A DNA stretch of 64,000 nt from Canna indica (Eukaryota > Streptophyta > Magnoliopsida > Zingiberales > Cannaceae). The position numbers were made by a program, and so were the translations under genes. Numbering within the stretch: position 1 is the stretch's first letter; each line of letters starts with the position of its first letter. Location: positions 71,363,501 through 71,427,500 of the forward strand of contig CP136890.1 of NCBI GenBank assembly GCA_034359265.1, read 5' to 3'. The notes under the pieces were generated by a model. The model made no database searches. It was not told the DNA's origin and saw only the letters and a list, made by a program, of their open reading frames with translations. Below are positions 23,119 through 35,277 of the stretch, piece by piece.

Positions 23119-23220
23119 TTGATTAGTTTTTTTTTAATTTAAATTGTTTATTATAAATTAATTATTAGTTATTAGAAATTCATTGTTAATTAGGTTAATT
23201 ATTAGTTTAATATTAATTAA

Positions 23221-23415
23221 TTAGTCGCGCGGAATCGTCCAAGACTCGCGCCGGAATCGTTCACTGTGGACTCGCGGCCAAATCGTCCACTTTGGACTCG
23301 CGGTCAAATCGTCCATGGTGGACTTGCGCCGGAATCGTCCACAATGAATGGACTCGCGCGTGCCGAAATCATCCACAATGGATTGACTCGTGCCGGAATC
23401 GTCCACTTTGGACTC
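23221..23415. repeat. Minisatellite, about 24-bp unit, in the CACTA F leader
   Basis: Eight or so degenerate units of the form GACTCGCGCCGGAATCGTCC. Most junctions read GTCCA(n)TGGAC, so consecutive units form small hairpins. The same array is at 46436-46575 in CACTA D, so it is an inherited part of this CACTA family rather than a local slippage product. Confidence 0.8.
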
Positions 23416-23564
23416 GCATCGGCATCCATAAATTTAGAAAAAAATCAAGACGAGTTGATACGTTTCACGTATGATCGACGAATCAAGTTTTAATTTTGCA
23501 AAATTTTAGATCCGTTCGGGGGTTGTATGTTCGTGTAACTCTTGAATTGTCCAATTGGACAATT

Positions 23565-23775
23565 TGGGAATATAGTTATTTATATTGTACTTAGTTTATT
23601 TTTTTTAGTCATTATTTATTTTTAAATTTTGGCTTGTATCTCCCTTGTTCTCCGATACGCGTCCAGATGATATACGTATTCGGAGAACTGTAGGGAGATA
23701 CTGCTGAAATTTAGAATGAAGTTAATGACTAAAAAAAATACTAAGTGCAATATGAATAATATGAATCTCGAATGG
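23565..23775 (+). ncRNA. Long stem-loop upstream of TNP2 in CACTA F (candidate structured or small-RNA precursor)
   Basis: The 5' arm (through TTAGTCATTA, AAATTTTGG, ATCTCCC, TTCTCCGATACG) pairs with the 3' arm (CGTATTCGGAGAA, GGGAGAT, AAATTTAGAATGAA, TAATGACTAA) around a loop of about 14 nt near 23661-23675. Weaker pairing continues outward through ACTTAGT/ACTAAGT and TATTG/CAATA. The core stem is about 60 bp. The equivalent hairpin in CACTA D (46755-46955) has compensatory changes. Transcription is not shown by the sequence, so the ncRNA label is a proposal. Confidence 0.5.
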
Positions 23776-23836
23776 AATATGACCATCCCACCTAAAGACA
23801 TTACCTAAAGATATTGCAAACTTTTTGACAGAACAT

Positions 23837-26800
23837 GTCGGGCGATCGAAGTTGGATGTACTGACGAATTCATCGTGGAGCTATAACGAACGAATTTCGA
23901 GTAGGTGTAACTTACTTCTTAAATTTCGTCTACTTGAATGAAAAATTCCTTAGTGGTGATAAAATCCGATGTCCGTGCCGAAAATGTTCGAACATAAGAT
24001 TTTTGGACCGAGAAACTATCACACTGCATCTATATACAAAAGGATTCACACCAAGATATTTTGTATGGAATTGTCACGGGGAGTCACGACAAGTCGAGAC
24101 GTCGAGCAGTCTTGTTGTCCAAACTCATGGTGAATCTTCTTCTGCTGGTGTTTCTTCTTCCAATCCACCTAATCCTTATAGAACAATGATTCTGGATAGT
24201 CTTGGAGGACAATTCTATTTAAATGATAATATTGAGTCAGTTACTGAGACGGTAGTGCCACCAAATATTACGACAGTTGAAGTCACTGAAGAACAACATG
24301 CGATACAGATTGAATTGCCGAATAAGGAGGTTGCAGAATTTTACGAGATGTTGAAATCTGCTGATGAATCGTTGTATGAGAATTATCCTAATTATACAAG
24401 ATTCCCGGCAATGACACAAGTACTCTTGAACATCAAGTCCGATTGTAATAACAGCGGGGTTGCGTTTGATTGGATTGCAGGCTTTATCAATGGTATGTTA
24501 CCTCCAAATAACAAGTTTGAGCCAACCTTTTATAAGACAAAAAAGTTTATGAGGAAATTAGGGCTTGGGTACGAAAAGATACACACGTGCCCAAATAACT
24601 GCATTTTATATTATAAAGAAAACGCACAATTAGAGCAATTCCCGGTATGTGAACATCCTCGTTACAAGGAGAAGAAATTGGTCCGACAAAAAAATATCTC
24701 CTTTAAGGTGCTTCAGTATTTTCCACTAACACTGAGACTTCAAAGGTTATTCATGTCGGAAAAGATTGCCCCCTATATGACTTGGCATGCAAGAAGTAGT
24801 GATGATACAATAATGACTCATCCATCCGACAGTGAAGCATGGAAACATTTGGATAAGTGTTATCCTTCATTTGTTGGGGAGACTAAAAATATCAGGTTGG
24901 GATTGTGCACAGATGGTTTTAATCCGTTTGGTAATTCAGCAACTCCGTATTCAGTATGTTAACAGTTTATAATTTGCCGCCCTCAATGTGTATGAAAGAT
25001 GAATTTATCTATCTTTCGATGATTATTCCGGGTCCTAGGGGTCCTCGCAAAGAAATTAACGTGTTTCTTCATCCCCTAATTGATGAATTCAAAATATTGT
25101 GGGCTGAGGGAGTTGTCACTTATGATTGTCACCGGAAGCAAAACTTCACTTTACGAGCTGCTATATTGTGGACAATCAATGATTTCCCGGCCTATGGTAT
25201 GTTGTCTGGTTGGAGCATGCATGAGCGACTCTCTTGCCTGTATTGCATGGAACACTCAAAATCCTTTAGTCTTGAGAATGGTCGGAAAATTTCCTTTTTT
25301 GATTATCATCGTCGATTGCTACCGTCTAACCATCAGTATCGAAGGAATCAGGATAAATTTATCAAGGGTAGAGTCGAAAGAGATGAGCCACCACCGATGT
25401 TGTCTGGTGAACAAATGTTAGCACGTGTTCAATTGCTTCTAGAGATTACTTTTGATCGGAATGTAAGAATTTCAAGCTTTGGTCAAACACATAACTGGCT
25501 GAAAAAAAGTATCTTTTGGGAATTATCGTATTGGAGTTCATTGCTGATTTGGCATAATTTGGATGTCATGCACATTGAAAAAAATATGTTTGATAATATT
25601 TTTAACACAGTTATGGATATTTTCGGCAAAACTAAAGATAATGTGAAGGCTCGACATGATGTAAAAATACTTTGTAAGAGACTTGAGTTAGAGTTGCAAG
25701 AGGTCAACGGACGACTTCATAAGCCAAAGGCACCGTATGTGTTAAATAAATAACAGATGAAAGATGTGTATCAATGGATCAAAGAACTCAGATTACCCGA
25801 TGGATATGCCTCAAACTTATCTCGATGTGTAAACATCGATGAATGCAAAATATCGGGGATGAAGAGCCACGATTGCCATGTATTCATGCAGAGATTGCTT
25901 CCGGTCGCGTTTCGAGATCATCTACATGATAAGATTTGGGGTCCGTTCACATAATTAAGTATGTTTTTCAGAAACATTTGTGCAAATGTGCTTCGAGTCG
26001 AAGATATGTCAGCACTTGAAAATAATATTGTTGAAATAATAAGCAAGCTGGAGCAGTTTTTCTCTCCTGCATTTTTTGACTCGATGGAGAATCTACCGAT
26101 ACACTTGGCATACGAGGTACGAGTTGGTGGCCCCATTCAATACCGATGGATGTACTTATTTGAAAGATACATGAATCGTCTGAAGAAAAAAGTAAAGAAC
26201 ACCGCCGCAGTTGAAGGTTTCATATCAGAAGCATATATAATTCAAGAAATTTCAACATTCTACTCATTTTATTTTGAATCAACCATCAAGACAAGACTTA
26301 ATCGTCTTCCACAGAACGACGACGGGGGAGCTCGACCATCAGATGGTTGTTTAAATATCTTTGGTTACTCCAGTCGTGCTTTGGGTTCTCGTCCGTCTCG
26401 ATTCTTAAACGATGAAGAGTACCATTTGGCCTACTTGTACGTTTTACTAAACTGTCCAGAAATTGAGAAGTTCATTGAAATATTTGACATTAAGATGGTG
26501 ACAAAATACTCAATTTACAGCGATAAGGAATTAGAAAGATTACAGAATCGCGAGTTCCCTAATTGGTTTCAAGCTTATAGCATAGAACACATAGGCGAAA
26601 TAAGTAACCAAATATTTGAGTTTGCTAGTGGACCGGCACGATTTATACAGTGTTATAATGGTTATTTTGTCAATGGATATAAATTTCACACACTTGAATA
26701 TTCATCTGCAAAAAATATTATGAATGCCGAGGTCTGCGTCAAAGGGACAACGTGTGATGAATGTGATGTTGACTTTTACAGACTATTGGAAGAAGTCATT

Positions 26801-27319
26801 GAATTGCAATTTTTCGGATGTAAATCAGTTGCCCTTTTTAAATGTCATTGGTTCGATACAAGCGATAGAGGCATGAGAGTTCATCTAAAGTATAAACAAT
26901 TGGTCGAGATCAATTACAAATCAAAATTGGCTTCAAATGAGCCATTTATATTGGCATCTCAAGCTGAACAAGTATATTATATGCAGTATCTGTCTCGAAA
27001 GAAAGATAGGGCAGATTGGCGTGTAGTGTGTAAGACTAAAGCTAGAGAAAAAATTGACCCGATAGTTGGAGAGAATAAGCCAGCAGATGACTTCTATCAA
27101 GAAGAAGATCCTTTCGAAGTGGAACGAGTTAGTCCAATACTCGAGGATGATGACACAGAGTTAGTTCAATTGGAAATAGAATACATTGATGACGACGATA
27201 ATAAAGTTGAGGAAGGACAGAATGATGATGAGAGAGACGAAGAAGAATTTCAATATTCTGATACAGAAGAACAAGAAGAAGAGTATTACACAGATGATAA
27301 TAATGACGATGATGAATAA
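23837..27319 (+). pseudogene. TNP2-type transposase of CACTA F, lightly broken
   Basis: CACTA transposase, better preserved than the B copy. The ATG at 23837 (MSGDRSWMY) opens a Transpos_assoc region with CPCRKC at about 23970. Transposase_21 spans about 24890-25760 (TDGFNPFGN, YNLPPSMCMKDEFI, WTINDFPAYGMLSGWS, NLDVMHIEKN). A DUF4218-type region follows at about 25770-26310 (KSHDCHVFMQRLLPVAFRDH, GGPIQYRWMYLFERY), a DUF4216-type region at about 26640-27050 (LFKCHWFDTS, FILASQAEQVYY), then a strongly acidic tail to the stop at 27317-27319. Breaks: TGA at about 23864, a small deletion with frameshift at about 24957 (between the YSV and YNLPP motifs), TAA at about 25751 and TAA at about 25953. 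The last 452 codons are open. Unlike the B copy, no introns interrupt the 3' half. Confidence 0.9.
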
Positions 27320-27404
27320 TTATAAATGTGAAGTATATATTCCATTATTAAATATATCTATTAATCTATTATATATAATCTAATTATATTAATTTTTTAC
27401 AGCT

Positions 27405-29001
27405 ATGGTTCGAGATATCAGTTCTCGAGGAGGCATTCCTCGTAGGACCCCCCGACGATTAGCACCCGCCCCACCTGTACCCATTGACCCTTCGCCTTCC
27501 ACCACCATCCCCCCACCTGATCCGTCCACCGTTCCCTCACCTGATCTGGCCACCATCCCTTTACCTTCGGCTACCATCCCTCCGCCACCCTCCGCGGATC
27601 CAGGACCGTCGTCTTTGAGACGTAGGCCACAAGGGCCTAACATAATTTTCTCTCCGCCACCCGAGGGAGCACTACGCAGAGCAGTTAGTGTGCGCGGAAG
27701 ATGGTAAGTATATGCATTAATTATTTCTTATAATTTATTTACTAAACTATATCATATTATGAATTTATATTTTGTGCAGATTTGAGCAGGAGGATGTCCC
27801 TCGCACGATAGCGGGGACGATCCGGAAGTTTATGCGCGGGGCGTGGCCTACATGGTCTCACGTGCCCCATGAGCATATGGATTTATTGTGGCGAGAGTTC
27901 ATGGTAAGTATATTTATTAAATTAATGTTAATGTTAAATATTCATCGGGTAATAATAATTTTTTTTTGCAGGCTCATTATACATGGCCGGAGGACCAGAC
28001 CACTTTTGTGGAGGCTGCATGGGAGCGTGTTGCCCACGCTCGCTATAACGGGCTACTTCAGTAGGCCCGTCAGACCGTGATGAGACGGCTGGGGGCCACA
28101 CAGATAGGGCAAACTCGGAGACACGCCCCTGAGTGGATTCCTGGCCCTATGTGGGACTAGCTCGTTGAGCGGTGGGCCACACCTGAGTGGCAAGAGGTCT
28201 CCCGGACTGCGTCGAGAAACCGCATGTCTGGGGGACGGCACGGGCGCGCGCCACATAGGTGGCTCCATCTCTTTTGCGGTTCATGAGCGTCGTATGGTAT
28301 GTATAATTTAATTATTTTTAATTAAATTGTATATTGTGTATAATGCTACTAATGTATTTATTCTCTAATGTAAGACGCGTGTGACGGAGGACGGCACCGT
28401 CCAACGCCCGGTCGATGTTGGAGGTGTTTGAGCGCACCCACCGTCGTCGACGAGGAGCGGGGGACTACGTTGATAGCAGAGCCCCCATCATAATGGTAAG
28501 TATTTATATATGTCTATTTGATTTACATAAATTTTATTTATAGTTTATATATATTTAAAATATAAACACGTGTAGGAAACTTACACGAGGACTGTGATCG
28601 AGCGTGGAGGGACACCGGAGGAGTTTGACGTAGGAGCTTGGGTGGAGGCCGCAGGTGTCTAGGAGCACGACCGTGTTCATGGCTTTGCAGACAGTGGCCA
28701 TGCACGCGCCGTGCTCGGGCCACTTGGGGCACCGACCACTCCGATTGTGGGTGAGCGACCCTCGACATCCCGAGCACAAGACTAGAGCCGGATAGCGGCC
28801 ATGGAGTCGGAGCTCACCCAGCAGAGGCTGGAGATGCAGGAGCAGAGGCGGGCGAATGACGAGTTAAGACATACAATCCAGAACATGCAGACACTCCTTA
28901 CTCAGATTGCGTCTCACGCTGGGCTTCTACCGATGATGTCGCAGCCGTCGTCCTCCTCGACCCAGTCATTGTCGACTCCACCGCCTCCACTGCAGTCGTG
29001 A
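27405..29001 (+). pseudogene. Transposase_24-type gene of CACTA F, broken
   Basis: Second CACTA gene, 85 bp after TNP2. Exon 1 at 27405-27703 is proline-rich (PPPDPSTVPSPD). Exon 2 at 27780-27903 has RFEQEDVPRTIAGTIRKFM...WPTWSHV, with GTAAGT after it. Exon 3 at 27971-28297 has AHYTWPEDQTTFVEAAW. Exon 4 at 28378-28495 has the FERTHRRRRGAGDYVDS block. Exon 5 at 28576-29001 has YTRTVIERGGTPEEFDVGAW, a coiled MESELTQQRLEMQEQRR stretch and a Ser/Pro tail. In-frame stops occur in exon 3 (about 28063 and 28158) and exon 5 (about 28660 and 28783), with a frameshift in exon 4 before FERTHRR. Introns are short with good GT-AG ends, making this the best guide to the exons of elements A and D. Confidence 0.82.
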
Positions 29002-29239
29002 GATTTTGATTAATTATATTTTGTTTATATTTTGATACTTGGTTGTATATATATAATATTTTGATAATTGTTTGCCTCCGGTTTGAGGCTGATATTGATG
29101 ATATTTATGTAAAACTTGTATATTTGGTTTCAAATGCATGTGTATGATATTTTCTGATTGTAATATATGATTAAAAATAGTTTGTAGTCGATATATCATT
29201 GTATACATGAATTTACAAATTTTTTAGTTTTTTCAGTTA

Positions 29240-29398
29240 CAAGATACACCTTTAGTCATGGCTTACCCACGGTTCACCGTCGCTAAGTCGTCGCTGAAAG
29301 CTTATCGTAAATGGCGGATGGTCTGGGCAGCACCAAATATCACGGTTGCTAATAGTATCATTGACGGGACTGGGCCGTGGCTAATGGTTGGTATCAGT
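29240..29398. repeat. CACTA F right subterminal repeats, first part
   Basis: Motifs such as CACGGTT, GTCGCTAA and CCGTGGCTAATGG, matching the left end of F. The array stops at 29398 where the Copia element begins and resumes at 35496-35714 after it. Confidence 0.75.
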
Positions 29399-30978
29399 TG
29401 AAGGCGAAATGGCGACACTAGAGGGGGAGGGGTGAATAGTATGTTTGCTATAACGATTAGCCTAATTTCCCATTTTAATCCTTTCTTGATTAGATTAGGC
29501 AAGATGCACATATGCGATTTAAATGCGGAAGCAATAAGAAGATAAAGCAATAAAAATAATCAAGGCAATGCAAACACGCAATTTATAGTGGTTCGGCCCC
29601 AATGCCTACTCCACTACCTAAGCACCCCGCTTAGGATTTCCAAACTAGTTTTACTAGATTAATTTCAGTTTCCCTTATACACGAGGACTTTTCACTGGAA
29701 AGTCTCACTCTCGACCAAATGTACTTCCACACCCGGAAGTCTCCGTCTTCTTGTCGAGAGCACTTATCTCACCTCAACCCTAAGGGACAACTAAACTAAT
29801 CCTAGTAAACACTACGTTTAAGCTTACACAAGTGGCTTTACTCCTTAACACCAAGGATACCACTTCACACAGAAGACCAAACACCCGGTCTTCTACAGAC
29901 GCACAAAACAAAATAAATCGCTCAAATAAACAATAAAAGGTACAATCAAAAGAGCTATAATGTAAAACAAGATTAAAAGCTCTTTTTAATTCTTCAAAAC
30001 CTCCAACTCGTCAGTAGTAGAGCTTGAGTTGAATCCCGAGTTGAGGGAAGCAGATTACGCTTGAAGAAAAACTTGATGAAGAACAGAGCGCCGCTTAATC
30101 AATCTTTGGAAGGCTTTAATTAATCTCCTTTTAAAATGCTCAATAAATTCTGTTAGAGTAGGAGAAGAGTGTGAAATGAATCATACCTGGGTGTATTTAT
30201 ACCTAGGTGAAGAAATGACGTTCAACGGATAGAAAACTATCTGTTATAGGTCGTCGGTCGAAGCATCGGTCGATCGATCATTCGACCACTTCTGTTTACC
30301 CTATGGTCGGTCGACCAACTGGTCGACCGCCAGACGTAGATCGCACGATCCGCGATCTTCGGTCGACCCGCCGGTCGACCGACGTGGTATTGCGTCACGG
30401 CTCATATGCAGGTCGGTCGACCGATTGGTCGACCGCTAGCCTCGGTCCAATTCTTTCACCATTCGGTCGACCCGTCGATCGACCGACGCGATCTTTCGTC
30501 GCGAGTATCAGCAGGTCGGTCGACCGACTGGTCGACCGCCCGAGCTACTGCCCCTTTTGGGCTTCCATCGGTCGACCACTCAGTCGACCGAAGTAGCTCT
30601 GCTACTTTCTTTACCTTCAGTCGGTCGACCGAACCTAGGCTGAATGTTGTTTCTTTAGCCTATTTCTTCCGCGCTTCGATTCCGGGTTCCGGCATTCAAC
30701 GATGGTCAACTTGGAGAGTTTTCATGTGATCTTTGAGCTCGTCCAATACGCCTTTGGCGCACACGTCGATCTTCGAGAAACTTCCGCGATGAACCCAAGC
30801 GCGATGATCAATGTCCTTTCGATTTCGTGATTTCTTCGATTTATCCGATCGAGGACATCGAACGCTAGTCGGCATGGAACCTGAAACATATTCTCAATGA
30901 AATCATTAGTTCCATGTTTGTTATTATCAAAACCATCAAAACCGAGATTAAGGCTAAGGTTGAAACCCAAAGCCAATA
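29399..30978 (-). repeat. 3' LTR of the nested Copia element
   Basis: About 1.58 kb. On the minus strand it starts near TATTGGCTTTGGG and ends in CCATTTCGCCTTCA. It contains the GTGGTTCGGC...CCTACTCCACTACC block typical of Copia LTR R/U5 regions and a palindromic array (30300-30640). Its U3 start matches 35278-35490 closely, as expected for the two LTRs of one element. Relatives are at 36535-36910, 60466-61646, 62045-62755 and 62886-64000. Confidence 0.8.
30300..30640. repeat. GGTCGACC palindrome array in the Copia LTR
   Basis: Seven pairs of CGGTCGACCG-type palindromes spaced about 50-55 bp, usually two per unit joined by ACTG, ATTG or AACT. A close counterpart is at 63700-64000 and degenerate GGTCGATCGA forms are at 36840-36890 and 61210-61340. 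Confidence 0.85.
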
Positions 30979-33900
30979 ATCTTTCCCTTTTTGATAATGA
31001 CAAATATCCATAAGAAAATATATCATTAAAGCATATAGGATATCAACTAAGGGATTTCTCCCCCTATCAACATGCATATCTATGAAATAAACTCCTCCTA
31101 TCTATATGCATGGATTTTCCTATATTTTCCTTCCCTTTATACCTATACTTTTCTCCCTTTTGACTTATACATTTCTCCCATATTTTCTTATACATTTTTC
31201 CCCCTTTTGACATCAATCAAAAAAGGGCAAGAAAGGTCTATCTAATCAAAGGGATGAAGAACACATTTTTATCATGAAGTTGAGACTTCTAAAATTACTT
31301 TTCATGAAGCATGAAAATCTCAACTAAGGGATGGAAAACACCTACTTAATAAGAAAATTAAATTATACATGATATGAAAGAAATGATATATACAATTCAA
31401 ATCTAAATCATGTATGCACTCAATTGATACCAATGTTGTAGTTTATCTTTTTCATGATATTTTTGTTTTCATTCAAACTTTCAATATATCAAGATATGGT
31501 CATTTAAATCATGTATATCAAGTTTGAAGTGAAACTAATATCATTTGATCTAAATTAGAACTTAGCATGTTTTCATTTGAAATAAGCATGAAAATAATGA
31601 AAGTGCTAAGACTCAAGATTTGCTATCTACTCATGTTTTCTCATATTTAGGCATCTAGACATTAAACATGAGATAATGTAAGTCTATGAATTAAGTTGGG
31701 GCTTAAGATAAGATTTTTAAGTTTCTTTGTTGACTTAGGTCAACCAAAAAAAAATCAAAGTTTTAGATCTAATCAAAATCACCAAAAAAAAATCAAACTT
31801 TTAGATCTAATCAAAATCATATCTTTAACAAATATTTTTGAAACCAAATTTTTAGATGAAAATTTCTTATTTCAATTATAGAATTCTCATTTTGATACCA
31901 ATTGTGGAATGAAAATTTTGATACCAATTATTGAATAGTCATTTGAGATGCATGTATCAAATTTGAGCTTAAAATGAATTTAAAAATCGAAGTCCATTTT
32001 TCATCCTATATTGATTTTAATCAAAACATACCAAATGTAGTTTCTAGCTATCATTCAAGTATTCAAAATCATTCATAGAAATGATTTTACTCAATCAATG
32101 GTTTGAATGATATTAGAAACATAATCAAAATGGTATACACCAACTTTCATTTGAAATTTCCCAAGAAAAATCAAAGTATTGAAAAAATTGATATTTTGAA
32201 AGATGATACTTTTTATTTTGGAAATCCAACTTCAAAATTTCACTAAAATTTAGATTATTGATGAAACTTTTTAAAATTTTTACACAACATTCTAGATTTT
32301 TCAATGAAGGTGTAGCTTCAAGAATCATTTCAAAATCAATTTTTTATATTTCTTTAGAAATAACTGAAGTTTGATACCAAATGTAGATTGAAGTGATATT
32401 TTTATAAATTTCAGTTTTTCCTAAAACTTCTTCGATTTTCATTCAAACTTTCATGACACCACATGATGGTCATATAAATAGTATATGTCAAGTTTGAAAT
32501 GAAAATTAAGTTCTTAAGTCAAGATATCATTCTAGCACGGTTTCATTCAAAACTACACTAGTTTTTATGAAACTTGCTAAGTTTCAATCTTAACATTTAC
32601 TCATGATTTTTCAAATTTGAACCTATGGATACCTAACATGAGTAAATCTAAATATGTTCCTCAAATAGGGATCATGGATGAGACCTTTAAGTCAACTTGT
32701 TGACTTGGGTCAACATGGTTCAACAAGAGGTATTCATGAATTGACCTCTATGTCATTTTATCCATATCCATATGAATTTTTCATTCTAAGAGTATGGAAA
32801 CATGTCATACATATTTCTAAACATGTTTATGAAATTTTTGGACTCAAAATTAAATGACTAAGTCGATTTGTTGACTTGGGTCAAAGCTTTTTCAATCTTA
32901 AGTCCTCTAAAGTGATGTTTGTATCATATTTTTCATCTACACGTGAATTTTTAAGATTGAACACCTAGAATCATATCATGTGTCTAAACATATTTGTTTC
33001 ATTTGTACCTTAACATGAAGTCTCTAAAGAAGAATTTTAACATAGTTCAATTTTATAGATATCAAGATATCATGAAATGAGAAGTTATCAAAAAATTTCC
33101 TACCCATGATAATTTCAAATAATTAGCATGCAAAGTCAATCACGAGTATATAGAGACATCATTAAACATGAATATTCAATCATTTTACAAATATTTTTGC
33201 AAAATTAAAACATACCTTTTTCTTAGAAATTTTGCCCAACTTTTCATATCATTTTTCATTTTCTTTTAAATAGTATATCTTTCCAATTCTTATCACTTTG
33301 TTTACTTGCAAGAAGAATTCATTAGTAGCATGATGAAATAATATGCCAACTTAGCAAGATAACATACTAACTAGCACAGGTTCAATACAAAATTTCATTT
33401 AAAACCTTAACCTAAGCTAGATAGTTAAGATTCATTTTAAGATGGATACCATGATTTCAAAATGAATCTAAGGAATCAAGATGTGAACCATTTGAGGCAT
33501 AAGATCCCTAAACAAGTTTAACTAGTTTGGTCTTAAAGAAATGTCTCTAATAGCAAGTATCAACCTAGAGTAAGTTTCATTTGATGAAATTTACCTAAGT
33601 GCTAATATTCTACCTACTCATGAGAAATCAAGGATTTTACATGTAATTTTAATCATGAGTATAGAGACATAGTTAAGCTTAACTAATGAGGTATAACACT
33701 AGGATTTTGAATTAATTGAAGTTATACCTAATTCATGAAAGTTTAGCCAAACTAATCTTTTTCTTCCTAGTTAGCCTTCCTAAAAACTTATAACTTGCGA
33801 GTATACTTTATAAGTAGAAGATGAAACTAAATCTACATGCAAGCTATCAAACTAAATAGTGAAGAGAGAAAACTAAGTATCATTTATCAAATTTCACTTC

Positions 33901-34352
33901 ATTAAATAGCATGGAATCATTCTCATATAAATCAATCATGATAACAAAATGAATCAAGAGATCTCAAAATATAAAATTTTGAAAAATAAGATCTCCAACC
34001 CTTCCTATTGGTTGAAAACCGAAAGGCCGTAATGTGCCAACGATTTAGAACCGCAAGGTCGCTTAAGCCCATTACAGGCTACCTGGGTCTCCGAAGAGAC
34101 CGGGAAATCAAAAATCAAAAACATTTTCAAAACTTATCATGAGCGGGAAAAGCAATCGATTTAAAGTGTGTATCATAGCTCCAACTTAAATAAAGAAAAT
34201 GAATATAGGAGATGATACCAAAGTAATTTTGATGCCAATCTTACTAAGGCATCAAGTTGGCTTGAAGTTGCAACCAAAGGAAGATTCATCATTTAAGTAC
34301 ATGATCAACTTCAACACATCATCAATCCTTCACCCTTGTGCGGTAGCTCCCC
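30979..34352. other. Non-coding interior of the Copia element
   Basis: About 3.4 kb, very AT-rich, with no pol domains in any frame. Loose internal repeats such as TTTAGATCTAATCAAAATCA (31760-31820) and TTGACTTGGGTCAA (about 32700 and 32870) occur. It corresponds to the long spacer before the 3' LTR seen in SIRE-type elements; pol itself is missing. Confidence 0.55.
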
Positions 34353-35227
34353 CTACAATAGAAAATGAGATCTTTGGTACCCAAATAACTTTGGGTCCTT
34401 GGGGGTTAGATGGCCTAGGAATCCAAAGTGTCTTAGCAATATTTGGATTTCTTTTGAATGCACAATCATGTATGGCATGACCATAGATACCACACCAAAA
34501 ACAATGTCCATTGAATTTTTTTTATTTATGCTATGGACATTAGATCTATCATTTGAATGCTTGATATGTGAGACATGATGAATATGAGCATTCAATTCTT
34601 AGATGAAACATTTTTATTTTGAACATGAGGTTTAAATGAAGAATGCTTGATATGAGAATGTTGATGAACCTTAGCATTCTTTACATAAGCATTTTTATTT
34701 TTAGTATTCTTAAAGGAAGATACATTTGATAAATCATTGATTTTCCTATTTAAGAATACAACCTCATTTTTTAAGTCATTAATGGATTTGTGTAAAGCAT
34801 GAGATTGAGATTTTACCATACTATTTTTATTTTTGATCTTTGTATTCTCTACTCTCAACTTTTCAATCTCAACTTTTGAGATATTCTTCAATTCACTTTT
34901 CAAATCATCATTCTCATTTTTCAAATCCATATTCTCACTTTTTAAGTCTTCAATTTCAATCTTAACATTGTCATGGCAAGAATTAATAACACTAGTATTC
35001 AATTTATCTTTTTCTAATTCATGCACATGAGAACTAAGCCTTAAATTTTCTTTCTTTAATTTTTTATTTTCCTTGTTCCTTTTTACAAGGATAGCATACA
35101 TTTTCTTGCTTTCTTCTAGTAGTTCTTCATATGACATATCAAGGGATTTAGAGCTACTAGAATCACTATCATTAGTATTTTGAACATGACTAGAAGATGG
35201 AGAATATACCTCATCTCGAAGACCCAT
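34353..35227 (-). pseudogene. Copia gag, SIRE-like, partial
   Basis: Minus-strand 211-codon reading from 35227 to 34592: an acidic Ser-rich start (GLRDEVYSPSSS), then a long coiled coil (EELLEESKKMYAILVKRNKE, repeated LKSEN/LKNEN heptads), then a basic segment. Beyond 34592, in another frame, comes a zinc-knuckle remnant (WCGIYGHAIHDC) and the IWVPK motif at about 34375, typical of the gag C-terminus of SIRE/Maximus Copia elements. The first cysteine of the CCHC knuckle is lost and a frameshift separates the two parts. The N-terminal half of gag is absent; the reading starts shortly inside the truncated 5' LTR. It would have formed the particle shell. Confidence 0.7.
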
Positions 35228-35277
35228 GAGGCAAACGTTTGATGTAGCTTCATCGTCATGTCAAGAAGAGGCTTCAC

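Noticed and set aside
30303..30729. Open frames rich in Arg-Pro-Thr-Asp (also 63690-63960)
   Set aside because: Generated by the GGTCGACC palindrome array, which is open in several frames at once.
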